Assembly: GCA_964615975.1 (NCBI GenBank)
Contig: CAZTTH010000042.1
Span: 1-29,655, forward strand
Source of the DNA: CAZTTH01 sp964615975
Lineage (GTDB): Bacteria; Verrucomicrobiota; Lentisphaeria; JABSQK01; JAJFLO01
Length of the DNA stretch: 29,655 bases
Direction: 5' to 3'
The notes under the pieces: model-generated
What the model saw: the letters and a program-made list of their open reading frames with translations, nothing else
What the model was told of the DNA's origin: nothing
The model's database searches: none
Shown here: positions 1 through 8,195 of the stretch, piece after piece
How positions within the stretch are numbered: position 1 is the stretch's first letter
Layout of the letters: each line of letters opens with the position of its first letter
Made by a program: the position numbers and the translations under genes

Positions 1-1435
1 GCAATTCCATCATCACCCAGGTATCCTTGCTGCCGACGCCCTGCGAGGAATTGACTATCAGTGATCCCTTCTTTAATGCCACCCTGGTTAACCCCCCCGG
101 TAACACGTAGATGTCTTCTCCATAAAGAATATAAGGTCTCAGGTCGACATGCCGCCCCTCAATTGTGCCATTAATGATCGTTGGAACACGAGATAATGAT
201 ATGGTTGGCTGGGCTATATAATTACGGGGATTATGATTAATCAACTGTTTAAAGTTTTCCCGTTGTTCAATGGTAGAATGCGGTCCGATCAACATCCCGT
301 AGCCTCCTGATTCGTTCGCCGCTTTTACCACCAGTTTATCGAGATTCTTCACCACATAATCACGTTGCGTATTGTCCCAGCAAACAAAAGTTTCTACATT
401 CGGCAGTATGGGGTCCTGTTTTAGGTAATAACGAATCATTGCCGGCACATAGGCATAAATAATCTTATCGTCGGCAATACCAGTACCGGGGGCATTGGCC
501 AGTGAAACCCTGCCCTGTTTGTACACTTCCATTATACCTGGTATGCCTAACACTGAATCATGGCGAAATACTTTGGGATCGAGAAAATCATCATCGATGC
601 GACGATAAATCACATCAACGCGCTCGTAACCTCGAGTGGTGCGCATCATCACGTAGCCGTCTTTTACCAATAGATCTCGACCTTCAACGAGTTGAACACC
701 CATTTGACGTGCCAGAAAAGAATGCTCGAAATAAGCTGAATTATAGACACCGGGAGTGAGTACTACAACCGTGGGGTCAGAAGTATACGCCGGTTTGATA
801 TGATGCAGGCAGGCAAGGAGACGATTGGGATAATGATCAACCGCTGAAATCATTGAATTCTCAAAAAGCCGGGGAAAAGTGCGTTTCATCACGGAACGAT
901 TTTCGAGCACATACGAAACCCCCGATGGACACCGGAGATTATCCTCCAATACCAACCATCGTCCATCATTGCCGCGAATAATATCGGTACCAGTGATATG
1001 ACACCAGATCTGACCGGGAGGATTGAGTCCGATACATTCTCTACGGAAACCTTTGCTGGTGATTACCAACTCATGCGGAATGATGCCGTCCTTAATGATC
1101 AGCTGATCATGATAAATATCGTCAATGAACTGATTAAGTACCTGGGTGCGTTGCTTGAGTCCATTGTTTATGAGCTCCCAGTCAGGCGGTTCAATGATGC
1201 GTGGGATTAAATCAAATGGAAAAATGCGTTCCGTCCCTGACATATCGCCATAAACGGTGAAGGTAATACCCATATTGAGTAAGGCTTTTTCTGCCGCTTC
1301 CTGACGACGCTCAAGTTCACCATTGCTTAATGACTCTATCTTATCCAAGAGCAGTTTAGCGCCAGTGCGGACACTCCCATCCACATGGAACATTTCATCA
1401 TAATAACCTTCAATTTGATAATTACTGAAATTCAT
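1..1435 (-). CDS. Circularly permuted ATP-grasp protein (DUF404/DUF407 type), C-terminus cut by window edge
   Basis: The minus-strand frame is open from an ATG at 1435 to the left edge, giving 478 visible codons, so the C-terminus is missing. I translated it by hand. It begins MNFSNYQIEGYYDEMFHVDG and contains the family hallmarks GDMSGTERIFPFDLIPRII near residue 70, the block RCPSGVSYVLENR near 170, TPGVYNSAYFEHSFLARQMG near 230, and a glycine-rich ATP-grasp-like segment (VVKAANESGGYGML) near 375. Known members are predicted peptide-bond-forming ligases and are usually encoded next to an alpha-E (DUF403) protein and a transglutaminase-like protease. Those partners would lie to the left, outside the window, and cannot be checked. 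The gene is 54 nt downstream of the GT2 gene on the same strand and may be co-transcribed with it. No strong Shine-Dalgarno is visible. The family is confident; the substrate is unknown. Confidence 0.88.
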   Translation of the reverse strand, partial: MNFSNYQIEGYYDEMFHVDGSVRTGAKLLLDKIESLSNGELERRQEAAEKALLNMGITFTVYGDMSGTERIFPFDLIPRIIEPPDWELINNGLKQRTQVLNQFIDDIYHDQLIIKDGIIPHELVITSKGFRRECIGLNPPGQIWCHITGTDIIRGNDGRWLVLEDNLRCPSGVSYVLENRSVMKRTFPRLFENSMISAVDHYPNRLLACLHHIKPAYTSDPTVVVLTPGVYNSAYFEHSFLARQMGVQLVEGRDLLVKDGYVMMRTTRGYERVDVIYRRIDDDFLDPKVFRHDSVLGIPGIMEVYKQGRVSLANAPGTGIADDKIIYAYVPAMIRYYLKQDPILPNVETFVCWDNTQRDYVVKNLDKLVVKAANESGGYGMLIGPHSTIEQRENFKQLINHNPRNYIAQPTISLSRVPTIINGTIEGRHVDLRPYILYGEDIYVLPGGLTRVALKKGSLIVNSSQGVGSKDTWVMMEL

Positions 1436-1489
1436 AAAACAGTCATTGGTTAACCTACTTAAAATCCCCGTTTCACTGAATAAATTATC

Positions 1490-2194
1490 TTAGAGCGAAA
1501 ACCGCAATATTATGACTTTATACATGGCTTCAAAAAAGATCTTATTATTCATTTTCGATTTACCGACCCGGCGATCCTCAAAAATTATGGGGTGTTCAAT
1601 AAAGCGCATCCCCCCTTTGCAGGCGCGGGCTTTGAGTTCGATTTGGAACACGTAGCCTTCAGAAATAATCCGATCAAGACCTATCACTGCCAGACTTTGG
1701 CGTGACCAGAAGTTGAAACCTCCGGTAAGATCATTAATCGGAACCCGCAATATAACACGAGCATATAAACTCCCCGCGCGACTGATTATTTTCCTCAATA
1801 TTCCCCAATTAACGGTTTTGCCGCCAGGGACATAGCGCGAGCCAATCACAAAGTCGTAACGACCGCTTTTGAGCAGCTTGAGAATATCGGTTAGTGCCAC
1901 CGGATCATGAGAAAAATCTGCATCCATTTCAGCGATAAAATCAAAATCCCGATCCAAGCCATATTTAAAACCGGCCAAATATGCAGAGGACAACCCCTGT
2001 TTGCCGGGACGTTCGATCAAATTCAATCCGGTATAGATTTTCATTAATTCTCTGACCATGGCAGCGGTACCATCTGGGCTGTGATCATCAATCACCAGCA
2101 GTTCAATTCCCAATTCCAATGCGAATATTTGTTCAATCAACGGGCGAATATTCTCGACTTCGTTATAGGTGGGAATACATATTAATAATTTCAT
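1490..2194 (-). CDS. GT2 polyprenol-phosphate sugar transferase (dolichyl-phosphate mannose synthase-like)
   Basis: This 234-residue protein is a GT-A glycosyltransferase. It starts MKLLICIPTYNEVENI, the standard N-terminus of the DPM1/Ppm1 group. It has D36-D37 in VIDDHSPDG for nucleotide binding and the D91-A-D93 metal-binding motif in EMDADFSHDP, followed by GSRYVPGG and the conserved DLTGGFNFW segment near residues 155-165. Length matches the minimal soluble DPM1-type enzyme: there is no C-terminal membrane anchor like those of the long GtrB-type members. The likely reaction is transfer of mannose or another hexose from a nucleotide sugar to polyprenyl phosphate at the inner face of the cytoplasmic membrane, for use by GT-C enzymes. 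It lies 76 nt behind the ThDP enzyme and ahead of the ATP-grasp gene on the same strand. The exact sugar donor cannot be read from sequence. Confidence 0.9.
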   Translation of the reverse strand: MKLLICIPTYNEVENIRPLIEQIFALELGIELLVIDDHSPDGTAAMVRELMKIYTGLNLIERPGKQGLSSAYLAGFKYGLDRDFDFIAEMDADFSHDPVALTDILKLLKSGRYDFVIGSRYVPGGKTVNWGILRKIISRAGSLYARVILRVPINDLTGGFNFWSRQSLAVIGLDRIISEGYVFQIELKARACKGGMRFIEHPIIFEDRRVGKSKMNNKIFFEAMYKVIILRFSL

Positions 2195-2270
2195 TAAAAC
2201 AGAAACTTCACAAGATAGATGGGCTAGATGCCAGTTGGAGAAAAATTATCATCCAGGACATGCTTGAAGA

Positions 2271-4538
2271 TTAAAGACGGTTTACCGCCTCAATCAACGC
2301 TTCTTTAGTAATACCGAAATACTCCCAGGTTTCGTAATGACCTGTGGAAGGAGCGATGCGCGGATCAACTATGCCCAGATGTTGCAAGGATATTCCTGAA
2401 CCATACGCGGCAGCAGCAACCAGCCCCGCAAATCCCCGCAATCCCAGTGCTGGGGTGGCGATCAAACCATCTTCAATAGTCACCAACCCTTTCGGATACC
2501 GCGCGCACAGTTGCGGGATGCAATTCTGAGGAAGCGGAAAGCCATTGATCACATAGGCATCTGTGGGGATTCCCGAATGTGTCAATGCCTGCGAGGCTTG
2601 TTCCGCAAGAATCGCGGTAGCTCCGACCGCAATGATAGCTTTTTGAGAGCCAGGATAGGTTCTGAATGTGGTAATGGCTTCCCAGGGAGAACCAGTCTGC
2701 CATAATGGTTCTTGACGATCCTGAATGGTGAGTATGGGCAGGACATCACGGGGAATACCGATGATATGACCGCCATAATGAGCTGCCAGATCACGAATCG
2801 CGATAAAAGCAGCTCGGGCATCCGCGGGAGTGTAAAAACGATGCAGGTAGGGCAAATACCCCAATGACAAACCAATCCAATCCAATCCCCAGCCGGAAAA
2901 GTGGTCACGGCCGGTGATGGCGCCGACATGGGATAAATGAAAAGTGACATTCAGTCCTTCATTAATTCCATTCAGATTTCGTTGATAACGCCACATCTCA
3001 AAACCTTCACGGGCAATGCCTTCAAAAAACGCGGCAAAGGTGGAAATCACCACCAATTGCGGCGCATTACAAGTGAGCGCCAAGCCATTGGCAATCAGGG
3101 TGGCCGCTTGCTCTTCAATGCTCATTTCGTATTGATGGTCGGGTTTGATAAATTTACGTGCCTTGCCCAGTTTTGTCGAAGGATCGAGGTCGCAACTGAC
3201 AATATAAAGCGATTCTGGAAATGCGGCAGCAATGGCGGCATAAGCGGATTCGACACCTGCGCGGGCACTGACTTCCTTGCCTACGCCGGGCAGGTCTATT
3301 TTAGATAAAACTTCATTGGATAAGCATAAATTCGGCGATCCGGGGGCCGGCCTTGCAGTGGTAATTACCTGTCGTTTAGGTTGACGCGCTAATCGCTTTA
3401 ACGCGGCCTTTTCCCTGCCACTTAATTGGAGCATGGGGTTGGAGCAGACTTCCTCGATCTTACGGCCTTTCATATGCCCGTCGTGATGCCCTTCACCGCC
3501 GGGCAGATCATTGACCAGAAAGATGCATTGCAACATGGAAACCACATCGCGATAACTCATTAATGATCCGGGGATCCATACTTTGGTATCCATAGTCACC
3601 CCATGATGCCTGGCAAAGGCTTCTGTTTCTGAGGTTATGCCATACAAATGTCCCAAAATATTCAAGTCAATGGTTTTCCTTTTGGACGATCGATAGCCAA
3701 CCGGATAAATCATGCTTGGTTTACCCTGGCGTGCCAACGAATATGCCTGTCGATAGGCTTGATAAAGTTTTTTCGGATCGTGCAAGGTTGGTGTTTCCAG
3801 AATTTCAATCCCGAGAGATGCGATGATGGGACGGGGATCCTTGTTCATGATCTGATGGGTCGCGCCGGATAATTGAACCCCATTTCGATGCATGATAAAG
3901 GTGATGGGTGCCTGATGCAAATTGGCGCCATTAAATCCATTCAATGCCTGTCCTGAGATCCAGCCTGCATCCCCACAATGACACACCACCCAGGAACCAT
4001 CGCCATGGACTGCCCGTGTCCCTAACGCATGTCCGACTCCAACTGGTATCATGACACCGAGACGACCACCATTCATCGGAGTACCGCCAGGAAGCCAGGA
4101 TACATGTCCGGGAATATCGAGACTGCGCCGGAAGTTTTCTATGACATCTTCTGGTTGCAGGAAACCCAATGCCGCCAAGGTACTAAAATAGCCGATACTG
4201 GTATGAGCATGTTCAATGGTGTAATGCGTTTTATGATAATCCGTTACTATCAGGGTCATGAGGAAGGCGGAGATCAGGTCCAACCCTCCACCGAGATGGT
4301 CAAGCTCATTGATTTTTGCCAATGATGCCAATGATTCGATCGCTATACGAGCGGCCTGTTTTTCCACCGCTTGGAAGGCCGCTATATTTTCAGGGGTCAG
4401 TTTATGACAATCCGCAATATCAAAATTCAGAGGCAGCACATGCGATTCAATGGTATTACGCAAATATTTTGCCTGACGCAGTAACAGATGATTACGCTCT
4501 TGCTGCGCAGTCCATAACCAGTCATGATTATTTTTCAT
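2271..4538 (-). CDS. Atypical transketolase-like thiamine-diphosphate enzyme
   Basis: This 755-residue protein has the three-domain transketolase layout. An N-terminal PP domain holds HAHTSIGYFSTLAALGFL and a GGTPMNGGRLGV segment at about 150-162, followed by GD(189-190)AGWISGQ and N219 in MHRNGVQLSG. These match the ThDP-binding GDG-X(25-30)-N motif, except that the second glycine is alanine (A191). A Pyr domain begins near 425 (ARAGVESAYAAIAAAFPES) and has E476 in SIEEQAATLIANGLA, at the position of the cofactor-activating glutamate (GIREH in transketolases). A C-terminal domain follows from about 620. The segment LPGGEGHHDGHMKGRKIEEV at 345-364 is unlike ordinary transketolases. It is neither AceE nor a plain TktA, both of which have different signature blocks. 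The substrate is unknown. The stretch GGGAG lies 12-16 nt upstream on the minus strand. It heads a same-strand run with the GT2 and ATP-grasp genes. Confidence 0.75.
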   Translation of the reverse strand: MKNNHDWLWTAQQERNHLLLRQAKYLRNTIESHVLPLNFDIADCHKLTPENIAAFQAVEKQAARIAIESLASLAKINELDHLGGGLDLISAFLMTLIVTDYHKTHYTIEHAHTSIGYFSTLAALGFLQPEDVIENFRRSLDIPGHVSWLPGGTPMNGGRLGVMIPVGVGHALGTRAVHGDGSWVVCHCGDAGWISGQALNGFNGANLHQAPITFIMHRNGVQLSGATHQIMNKDPRPIIASLGIEILETPTLHDPKKLYQAYRQAYSLARQGKPSMIYPVGYRSSKRKTIDLNILGHLYGITSETEAFARHHGVTMDTKVWIPGSLMSYRDVVSMLQCIFLVNDLPGGEGHHDGHMKGRKIEEVCSNPMLQLSGREKAALKRLARQPKRQVITTARPAPGSPNLCLSNEVLSKIDLPGVGKEVSARAGVESAYAAIAAAFPESLYIVSCDLDPSTKLGKARKFIKPDHQYEMSIEEQAATLIANGLALTCNAPQLVVISTFAAFFEGIAREGFEMWRYQRNLNGINEGLNVTFHLSHVGAITGRDHFSGWGLDWIGLSLGYLPYLHRFYTPADARAAFIAIRDLAAHYGGHIIGIPRDVLPILTIQDRQEPLWQTGSPWEAITTFRTYPGSQKAIIAVGATAILAEQASQALTHSGIPTDAYVINGFPLPQNCIPQLCARYPKGLVTIEDGLIATPALGLRGFAGLVAAAAYGSGISLQHLGIVDPRIAPSTGHYETWEYFGITKEALIEAVNRL

Positions 4539-4642
4539 AAAGTGTGTTCTCCCACGATTTATTTATAATTTAATGTTACGCAGTGCAGATGAATATGTTG
4601 AATGACATGAAATGCCAAACAATCCGGCTTTAACCCCGCAAA

Positions 4643-4669
4643 TTTACAGCGCCCATAGAGAAATATAAT
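4643..4669 (+). promoter_or_regulatory. Candidate sigma70-type promoter for the small secreted-protein unit
   Basis: TTTACA at 4643-4648 and a perfect TATAAT at 4664-4669 are separated by 15 nt. This places a start site near 4676, 32 nt ahead of the leader ORF. A second TATAAT at 4765-4770 has no good -35 partner. The 362-nt gap 4539-4900 also holds the leader ORF and the G-free stretch listed separately. I see nothing else supportable in it. Confidence 0.45.
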
Positions 4670-4707
4670 GATTAGAAATGCAACCTATCCTTAATATAGG
4701 AGTATTT

Positions 4708-4791
4708 ATGATGAATGATTTGGAAAAAAATTATTATTTATCATTTGTAATTAATGGTTCAATCTATAATTTTTGGATTTTGTTTTTATAA
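4708..4791 (+). CDS. Candidate 27-residue leader peptide / small ORF
   Basis: ATG at 4708 (a second ATG follows at 4711) opens a 27-codon frame ending in TAA. It is preceded by AGGAG at 4698-4702 with 5-nt spacing, one of the best ribosome-binding sites in the window. The product starts MMNDLEKNYYL and ends in a hydrophobic, aromatic tail (SIYNFWILFL), so it could be a tiny membrane peptide. It sits between a candidate promoter and the secreted coiled-coil protein gene, 109 nt upstream of that gene. I recognise no family. It could be a translated leader that tunes the downstream gene, or a chance ORF in AT-rich DNA. Confidence 0.35.
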   Translation: MMNDLEKNYYLSFVINGSIYNFWILFL

Positions 4792-4810
4792 ACATTTCTC
4801 AAATCATTTG

Positions 4811-4880
4811 ATCAACAAAAGCATAATTAACCAACTAAACTAACAACAAACAATCAACAACAAAATTATATCACTACAAC
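4811..4880 (+). promoter_or_regulatory. CAA-rich, G-free 5' leader segment
   Basis: Over 70 nt there is a single G (4821), and 4822-4880 has none. The stretch is rich in CAA and AAC triplets and ends just before a good ribosome-binding site (AAAGGAA at 4887-4893, 7 nt from the ATG at 4901). An RNA without G cannot form stable helices on its own, so this looks like an unstructured untranslated region that keeps the ribosome-binding site open. The composition is read directly; the role is inferred. Confidence 0.5.
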
Positions 4881-4900
4881 GAACTGAAAGGAATTGTAAT

Positions 4901-5335
4901 ATGCAGAAAGGGACTTTAACAAAATCGATTTTAGCTTGTGCTCTAGTGGCAGCTTGCAATTTAAGCGCCCAAGGAAACGGAGCCGATTCCGCCCAACAAC
5001 AAAAAATCATTCGCGTAAGCACGTTGAACAGTATCCAAGCCAATCAGGAATTTCAACGCAATGTTCAAATTATGCAAAATCAACGTCAGCAAGTCATTGA
5101 TTTGAATGAAAAACTGAAGGGCACCAATAACGCTAACGAAAAAGCACAAATTCAAAAAGATCTGGATGAAACATTAAAAAAACTCAATGAAAACAATCAG
5201 ATCATGTTTAAAACCTATGGATTTTCGCTAACCCGTAACTATACTCTGGTTGTAGAAAAAGCCCATGTGTACATGTTCGTGTCAGATGAAGAAGCCAAGA
5301 AATTTGAAGAAGCACAGGCGAAAGAAAACAAGTAA
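4901..5335 (+). CDS. Small secreted or lipid-anchored coiled-coil protein (Skp/OmpH-like shape)
   Basis: The 144-residue product opens with a basic start and a hydrophobic stretch (KSILACALVAACNLSAQG), a clear export signal. Cleavage could follow the AQG region, or VAAC at 16-19 could act as a lipobox, making it a lipoprotein. Residues 45-105 are charged, Gln/Asn-rich and heptad-like (NVQIMQNQRQQVIDLNEKL and so on), predicting a long alpha-helical hairpin. This is followed by YGFSLTRNYTLVVEKAHVYM and a Lys/Glu-rich tail. The layout resembles periplasmic Skp/OmpH-type chaperones, but I cannot assign the family by signature. The unit looks monocistronic and well expressed: it has its own candidate promoter, an unstructured leader, a good Shine-Dalgarno and a strong terminator directly behind. 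Confidence 0.8.
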   Translation: MQKGTLTKSILACALVAACNLSAQGNGADSAQQQKIIRVSTLNSIQANQEFQRNVQIMQNQRQQVIDLNEKLKGTNNANEKAQIQKDLDETLKKLNENNQIMFKTYGFSLTRNYTLVVEKAHVYMFVSDEEAKKFEEAQAKENK

Positions 5336-5357
5336 TTTGTTAAACACTCTATTCGGT

Positions 5358-5379
5358 TTTATCAATCCAGTTTGATAAA
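5358..5379 (+). other. Small hairpin ahead of the terminator
   Basis: TTTATCAA (5358-5365) and TTGATAAA (5372-5379) form a perfect 8-bp stem with a 6-nt loop, 13 nt upstream of the intrinsic terminator. It may stabilise the mRNA 3' end or simply be AT-rich chance pairing. Confidence 0.35.
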
Positions 5380-5391
5380 GAGAATGAAAGT

Positions 5392-5431
5392 AAAATCCAG
5401 CCATCTCAAAAATGGCTGGATTTTTTATTTT
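5392..5431 (+). terminator. Strong Rho-independent terminator
   Basis: AAAATCCAGCCAT (5392-5404) pairs perfectly with ATGGCTGGATTTT (5412-5424) across a 7-nt loop and runs into a T-rich tract at 5421-5431. It closes the secreted-protein unit and separates it from aceE. Confidence 0.92.
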
Positions 5432-5506
5432 CCAGGGGTATTCAATTTTACTAAAAACATGTAAGGTACGGCGCAGTTATTAATTTTACCCAAAGTTAGG
5501 ACATTT

Positions 5507-8176
5507 ATGACTGATCACACATCACAGTTAACTGATGAACGGCTGGAAATTTTAGAGTGGTTCGAATCACTGGACTGGGTCTTGAAATATAAAGGAAAAG
5601 AACGGGTTATTGAACTCCTCTCCGCCTTGCACTCACGCGCCAAGCAACAGGGAGTTGATGTTCCGTTTTCAGCAAACACACCTTATATCAACAGTATTCC
5701 AGCCAAAAAACAACCGGTTTATCCGGGAAACCGTGATATAGAAAGGCGGATTAAAAGCATTATTCGCTGGAATGCCATGGCCATGGTCGTGCGCGCCAAT
5801 CAAAAGACCAATGTAGGTGGACACATTTCGACGTTCGCATCTTCCGCGACTCTCTTTGAAATCGGTTTTAATCATTTCTTTCGCGGACGTGATGAAAATT
5901 ATGATGGCGATCTAGTGTATTTCCAAGGTCACGCAGCACCCGGCATTTATGCCCGAGCGTTTGTAGAGGGGCGTCTAACCCATACACAGTTAGAAAATTT
6001 CCGCCAAGAGTTACAGGAAGGCGGAGGTCTATCATCTTATCCTCATCCTTGGTTGATGCCGAATTTTTGGCAATTTCCAACCGTTTCCATGGGACTTGGT
6101 CCGATCATGGCGATTTATCAGGCGCGCTTTTTGCGCTATCTTGAAGACCGCGGAATCAAGCCGCATCGCAATGGCAAGGTATGGGCATTTTTAGGCGATG
6201 GTGAAACCGACGAACCTGAGACTTTGGGAGCTATTACTTTAGCGTCTCGGGAAAAATTGAACAATCTGATTTTCGTTATCAATTGCAATCTCCAACGTCT
6301 GGATGGTCCGGTGCGAGGCAATTTCAAAATCATCCAAGAATTGGAGTCGATCTTTCGCGGCGCCGGATGGAATGTCATAAAACTCATCTGGGGCAATGAC
6401 TGGGACAACTTGTTGGAACATGATAACGCGGATATTCTGATCAAACGCATGGGTGAAGTTGTTGACGGTCAATATCAGAAATACACCGTTGAAACGGGGG
6501 AATATATTCGCAAAGATTTTTTTGGAAAATACCCGGAATTGCTAAAAATGGTTGAACATCTTTCCGACGATCAACTAAAGAAAATGCGACGGGGAGGTCA
6601 CGAACCGGAAAAAGTGTACGCCGCCTACAAGGCAGCAGTTGAACAAAATGACGGGCCCACGGTAATCCTCGCCAAAACCGTTAAGGGTTACGGACTTGGA
6701 GAAGCCGGCGAAGGCAAAAACATAACTCATCAGCAGAAGAAACTCAATGTCGCCGAGCTCAAGGAATTTCGCGCCAAATTCAGCATCCCCATCTCAGAAG
6801 AGCAAGCCATTCACCTGCCCTTTTATTTGCCGGATGAAGACAGCAAGGAAATCCAGTACCTCAGACAGCAAAGGCAAAAGCTTGGGGGATACTTCCCCGA
6901 ACGATCGGTAAGAACCAAGCCATTGGAGTTTCCAGATCAGGAGCTTTTCAATGAATTTTATCTGACTTCGAATGATACCGAAACCTCGACCACAGCCTCC
7001 TTTGTTCGATTACTTTCAAAATTGTTAAAAGATGAAAAAATTGGCCGGCTTATTGTCCCAATTATTCCTGATGAAGCGCGTACTTTCGGCATGGAGCCCC
7101 TGTTCCGGCAATGTGGCATTTATTCAAGTGTTGGACAGCTTTATGAACCGGTCGATATTGATCAACTACTGTATTATCGTGAAGCACAAAATGGCCAAAT
7201 CCTCGAAGAGGGAATTACCGAAGCTGGTTCGATGTCCAGTTTCATCGCTGCCGGCACTGCTTATGCCAATCTCGGCATCAACACAATTCCATTCTACATA
7301 TATTATTCCATGTTTGGTTATCAACGCATTGGTGATTTGGTCTGGGCAGCTGGTGACAGCCGGGCGCGTGGATTTATGCTGGGAGGAACCGCAGGACGAA
7401 CGACCTTGAATGGCGAGGGGTTGCAACATCAGGATGGTCATAGCCACATCCTCTTCAGCGTTGTTCCCAATGTGGTAAGTTATGATCCGGCCTTCGCCTT
7501 TGAACTGGCAGTTATAATTCGTGAAGGCATCATCCGGATGTATCATCACCAGGAAAGTATATTCTATTATTTGACCGTTTACAATGAAGCTTATCCCATG
7601 CCTGCCATGCCCAAAGGTGTCGAGTCAGGCATAACCAGAGGGCTATATAAATTCAAGGCAGCTCTGCATAAAAAATCTAAACTGAAGATACATTTGTTAG
7701 GGAGCGGGTCGATCATGCCGATTGTTCTGCAGGCACAAACTGAGTTGGAAGAAAACCACCATATTGCAGTCGATGTGTGGAGTGTCACCAGTTATAACGA
7801 ATTACGACGTGATGGATTGCAAGCAGACCGGTGGAATCTACATCATCCTGATAAACCATCAAAGATCCCCTATGTGACAGAGTGCTTCCAGGCGGAAAAA
7901 GGAGCATTTGTGGCTGTCAGTGACTATATGAAGAGTCTTCCAGACGGTATTTCAAAATGGGTTCCAGGAACATATCTCACCCTGGGTACTGATGGTTTCG
8001 GACGCAGTGACACGCGCGAAGCATTACGTGATCATTTCGAAATCGATCGAAAATTCATTGTCATTGCCGCTCTGACAGCATTGGCACGTGACAATAAAAT
8101 CAGCGCGGATAAAATCAAGGATGTACTCCTCGCCTACAAAATAAACCCGGATAAAATTAATCCCATGACTGCCTGA
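5507..8176 (+). CDS. aceE: Pyruvate dehydrogenase E1, homodimeric type
   Basis: This 889-residue protein has nearly the same length as E. coli AceE and matches it block by block. It catalyses ThDP-dependent decarboxylation of pyruvate and reductive acetylation of the E2 lipoyl group in the cytoplasmic pyruvate dehydrogenase complex. Visible signatures are GGHISTFASSATLFE at about 104-118, LVYFQGH at 136-142, the ThDP motif GDGETDEPE at 230-238 with N259/N261 in INCNLQRLDGPVRGN, FFGKYPE, IPDEARTFGME, FYIYYSMFGYQRIGDL, GRTTLNGEGLQHQDGHSH and GTDGFGRSDTREALR near the C-terminus. The start ATG at 5507 is preceded by TTAGGA. aceF follows after 19 nt, so the two form an operon. The E3 gene (lpd) is not in the window. 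I see no missing catalytic residue. Confidence 0.97.
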   Translation: MTDHTSQLTDERLEILEWFESLDWVLKYKGKERVIELLSALHSRAKQQGVDVPFSANTPYINSIPAKKQPVYPGNRDIERRIKSIIRWNAMAMVVRANQKTNVGGHISTFASSATLFEIGFNHFFRGRDENYDGDLVYFQGHAAPGIYARAFVEGRLTHTQLENFRQELQEGGGLSSYPHPWLMPNFWQFPTVSMGLGPIMAIYQARFLRYLEDRGIKPHRNGKVWAFLGDGETDEPETLGAITLASREKLNNLIFVINCNLQRLDGPVRGNFKIIQELESIFRGAGWNVIKLIWGNDWDNLLEHDNADILIKRMGEVVDGQYQKYTVETGEYIRKDFFGKYPELLKMVEHLSDDQLKKMRRGGHEPEKVYAAYKAAVEQNDGPTVILAKTVKGYGLGEAGEGKNITHQQKKLNVAELKEFRAKFSIPISEEQAIHLPFYLPDEDSKEIQYLRQQRQKLGGYFPERSVRTKPLEFPDQELFNEFYLTSNDTETSTTASFVRLLSKLLKDEKIGRLIVPIIPDEARTFGMEPLFRQCGIYSSVGQLYEPVDIDQLLYYREAQNGQILEEGITEAGSMSSFIAAGTAYANLGINTIPFYIYYSMFGYQRIGDLVWAAGDSRARGFMLGGTAGRTTLNGEGLQHQDGHSHILFSVVPNVVSYDPAFAFELAVIIREGIIRMYHHQESIFYYLTVYNEAYPMPAMPKGVESGITRGLYKFKAALHKKSKLKIHLLGSGSIMPIVLQAQTELEENHHIAVDVWSVTSYNELRRDGLQADRWNLHHPDKPSKIPYVTECFQAEKGAFVAVSDYMKSLPDGISKWVPGTYLTLGTDGFGRSDTREALRDHFEIDRKFIVIAALTALARDNKISADKIKDVLLAYKINPDKINPMTA

Positions 8177-8195
8177 GAATCTGAGGCTGAAGACT

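Noticed and set aside
502..1210. Two plus-strand frames of 70-85 codons
   Set aside because: They are antisense to the partial ATP-grasp gene, which reads continuously on the minus strand.
2582..3308. Several 120-codon frames on both strands
   Set aside because: All fall within the transketolase-like gene, which has continuous domain signatures; the alternative products show no recognisable motif.
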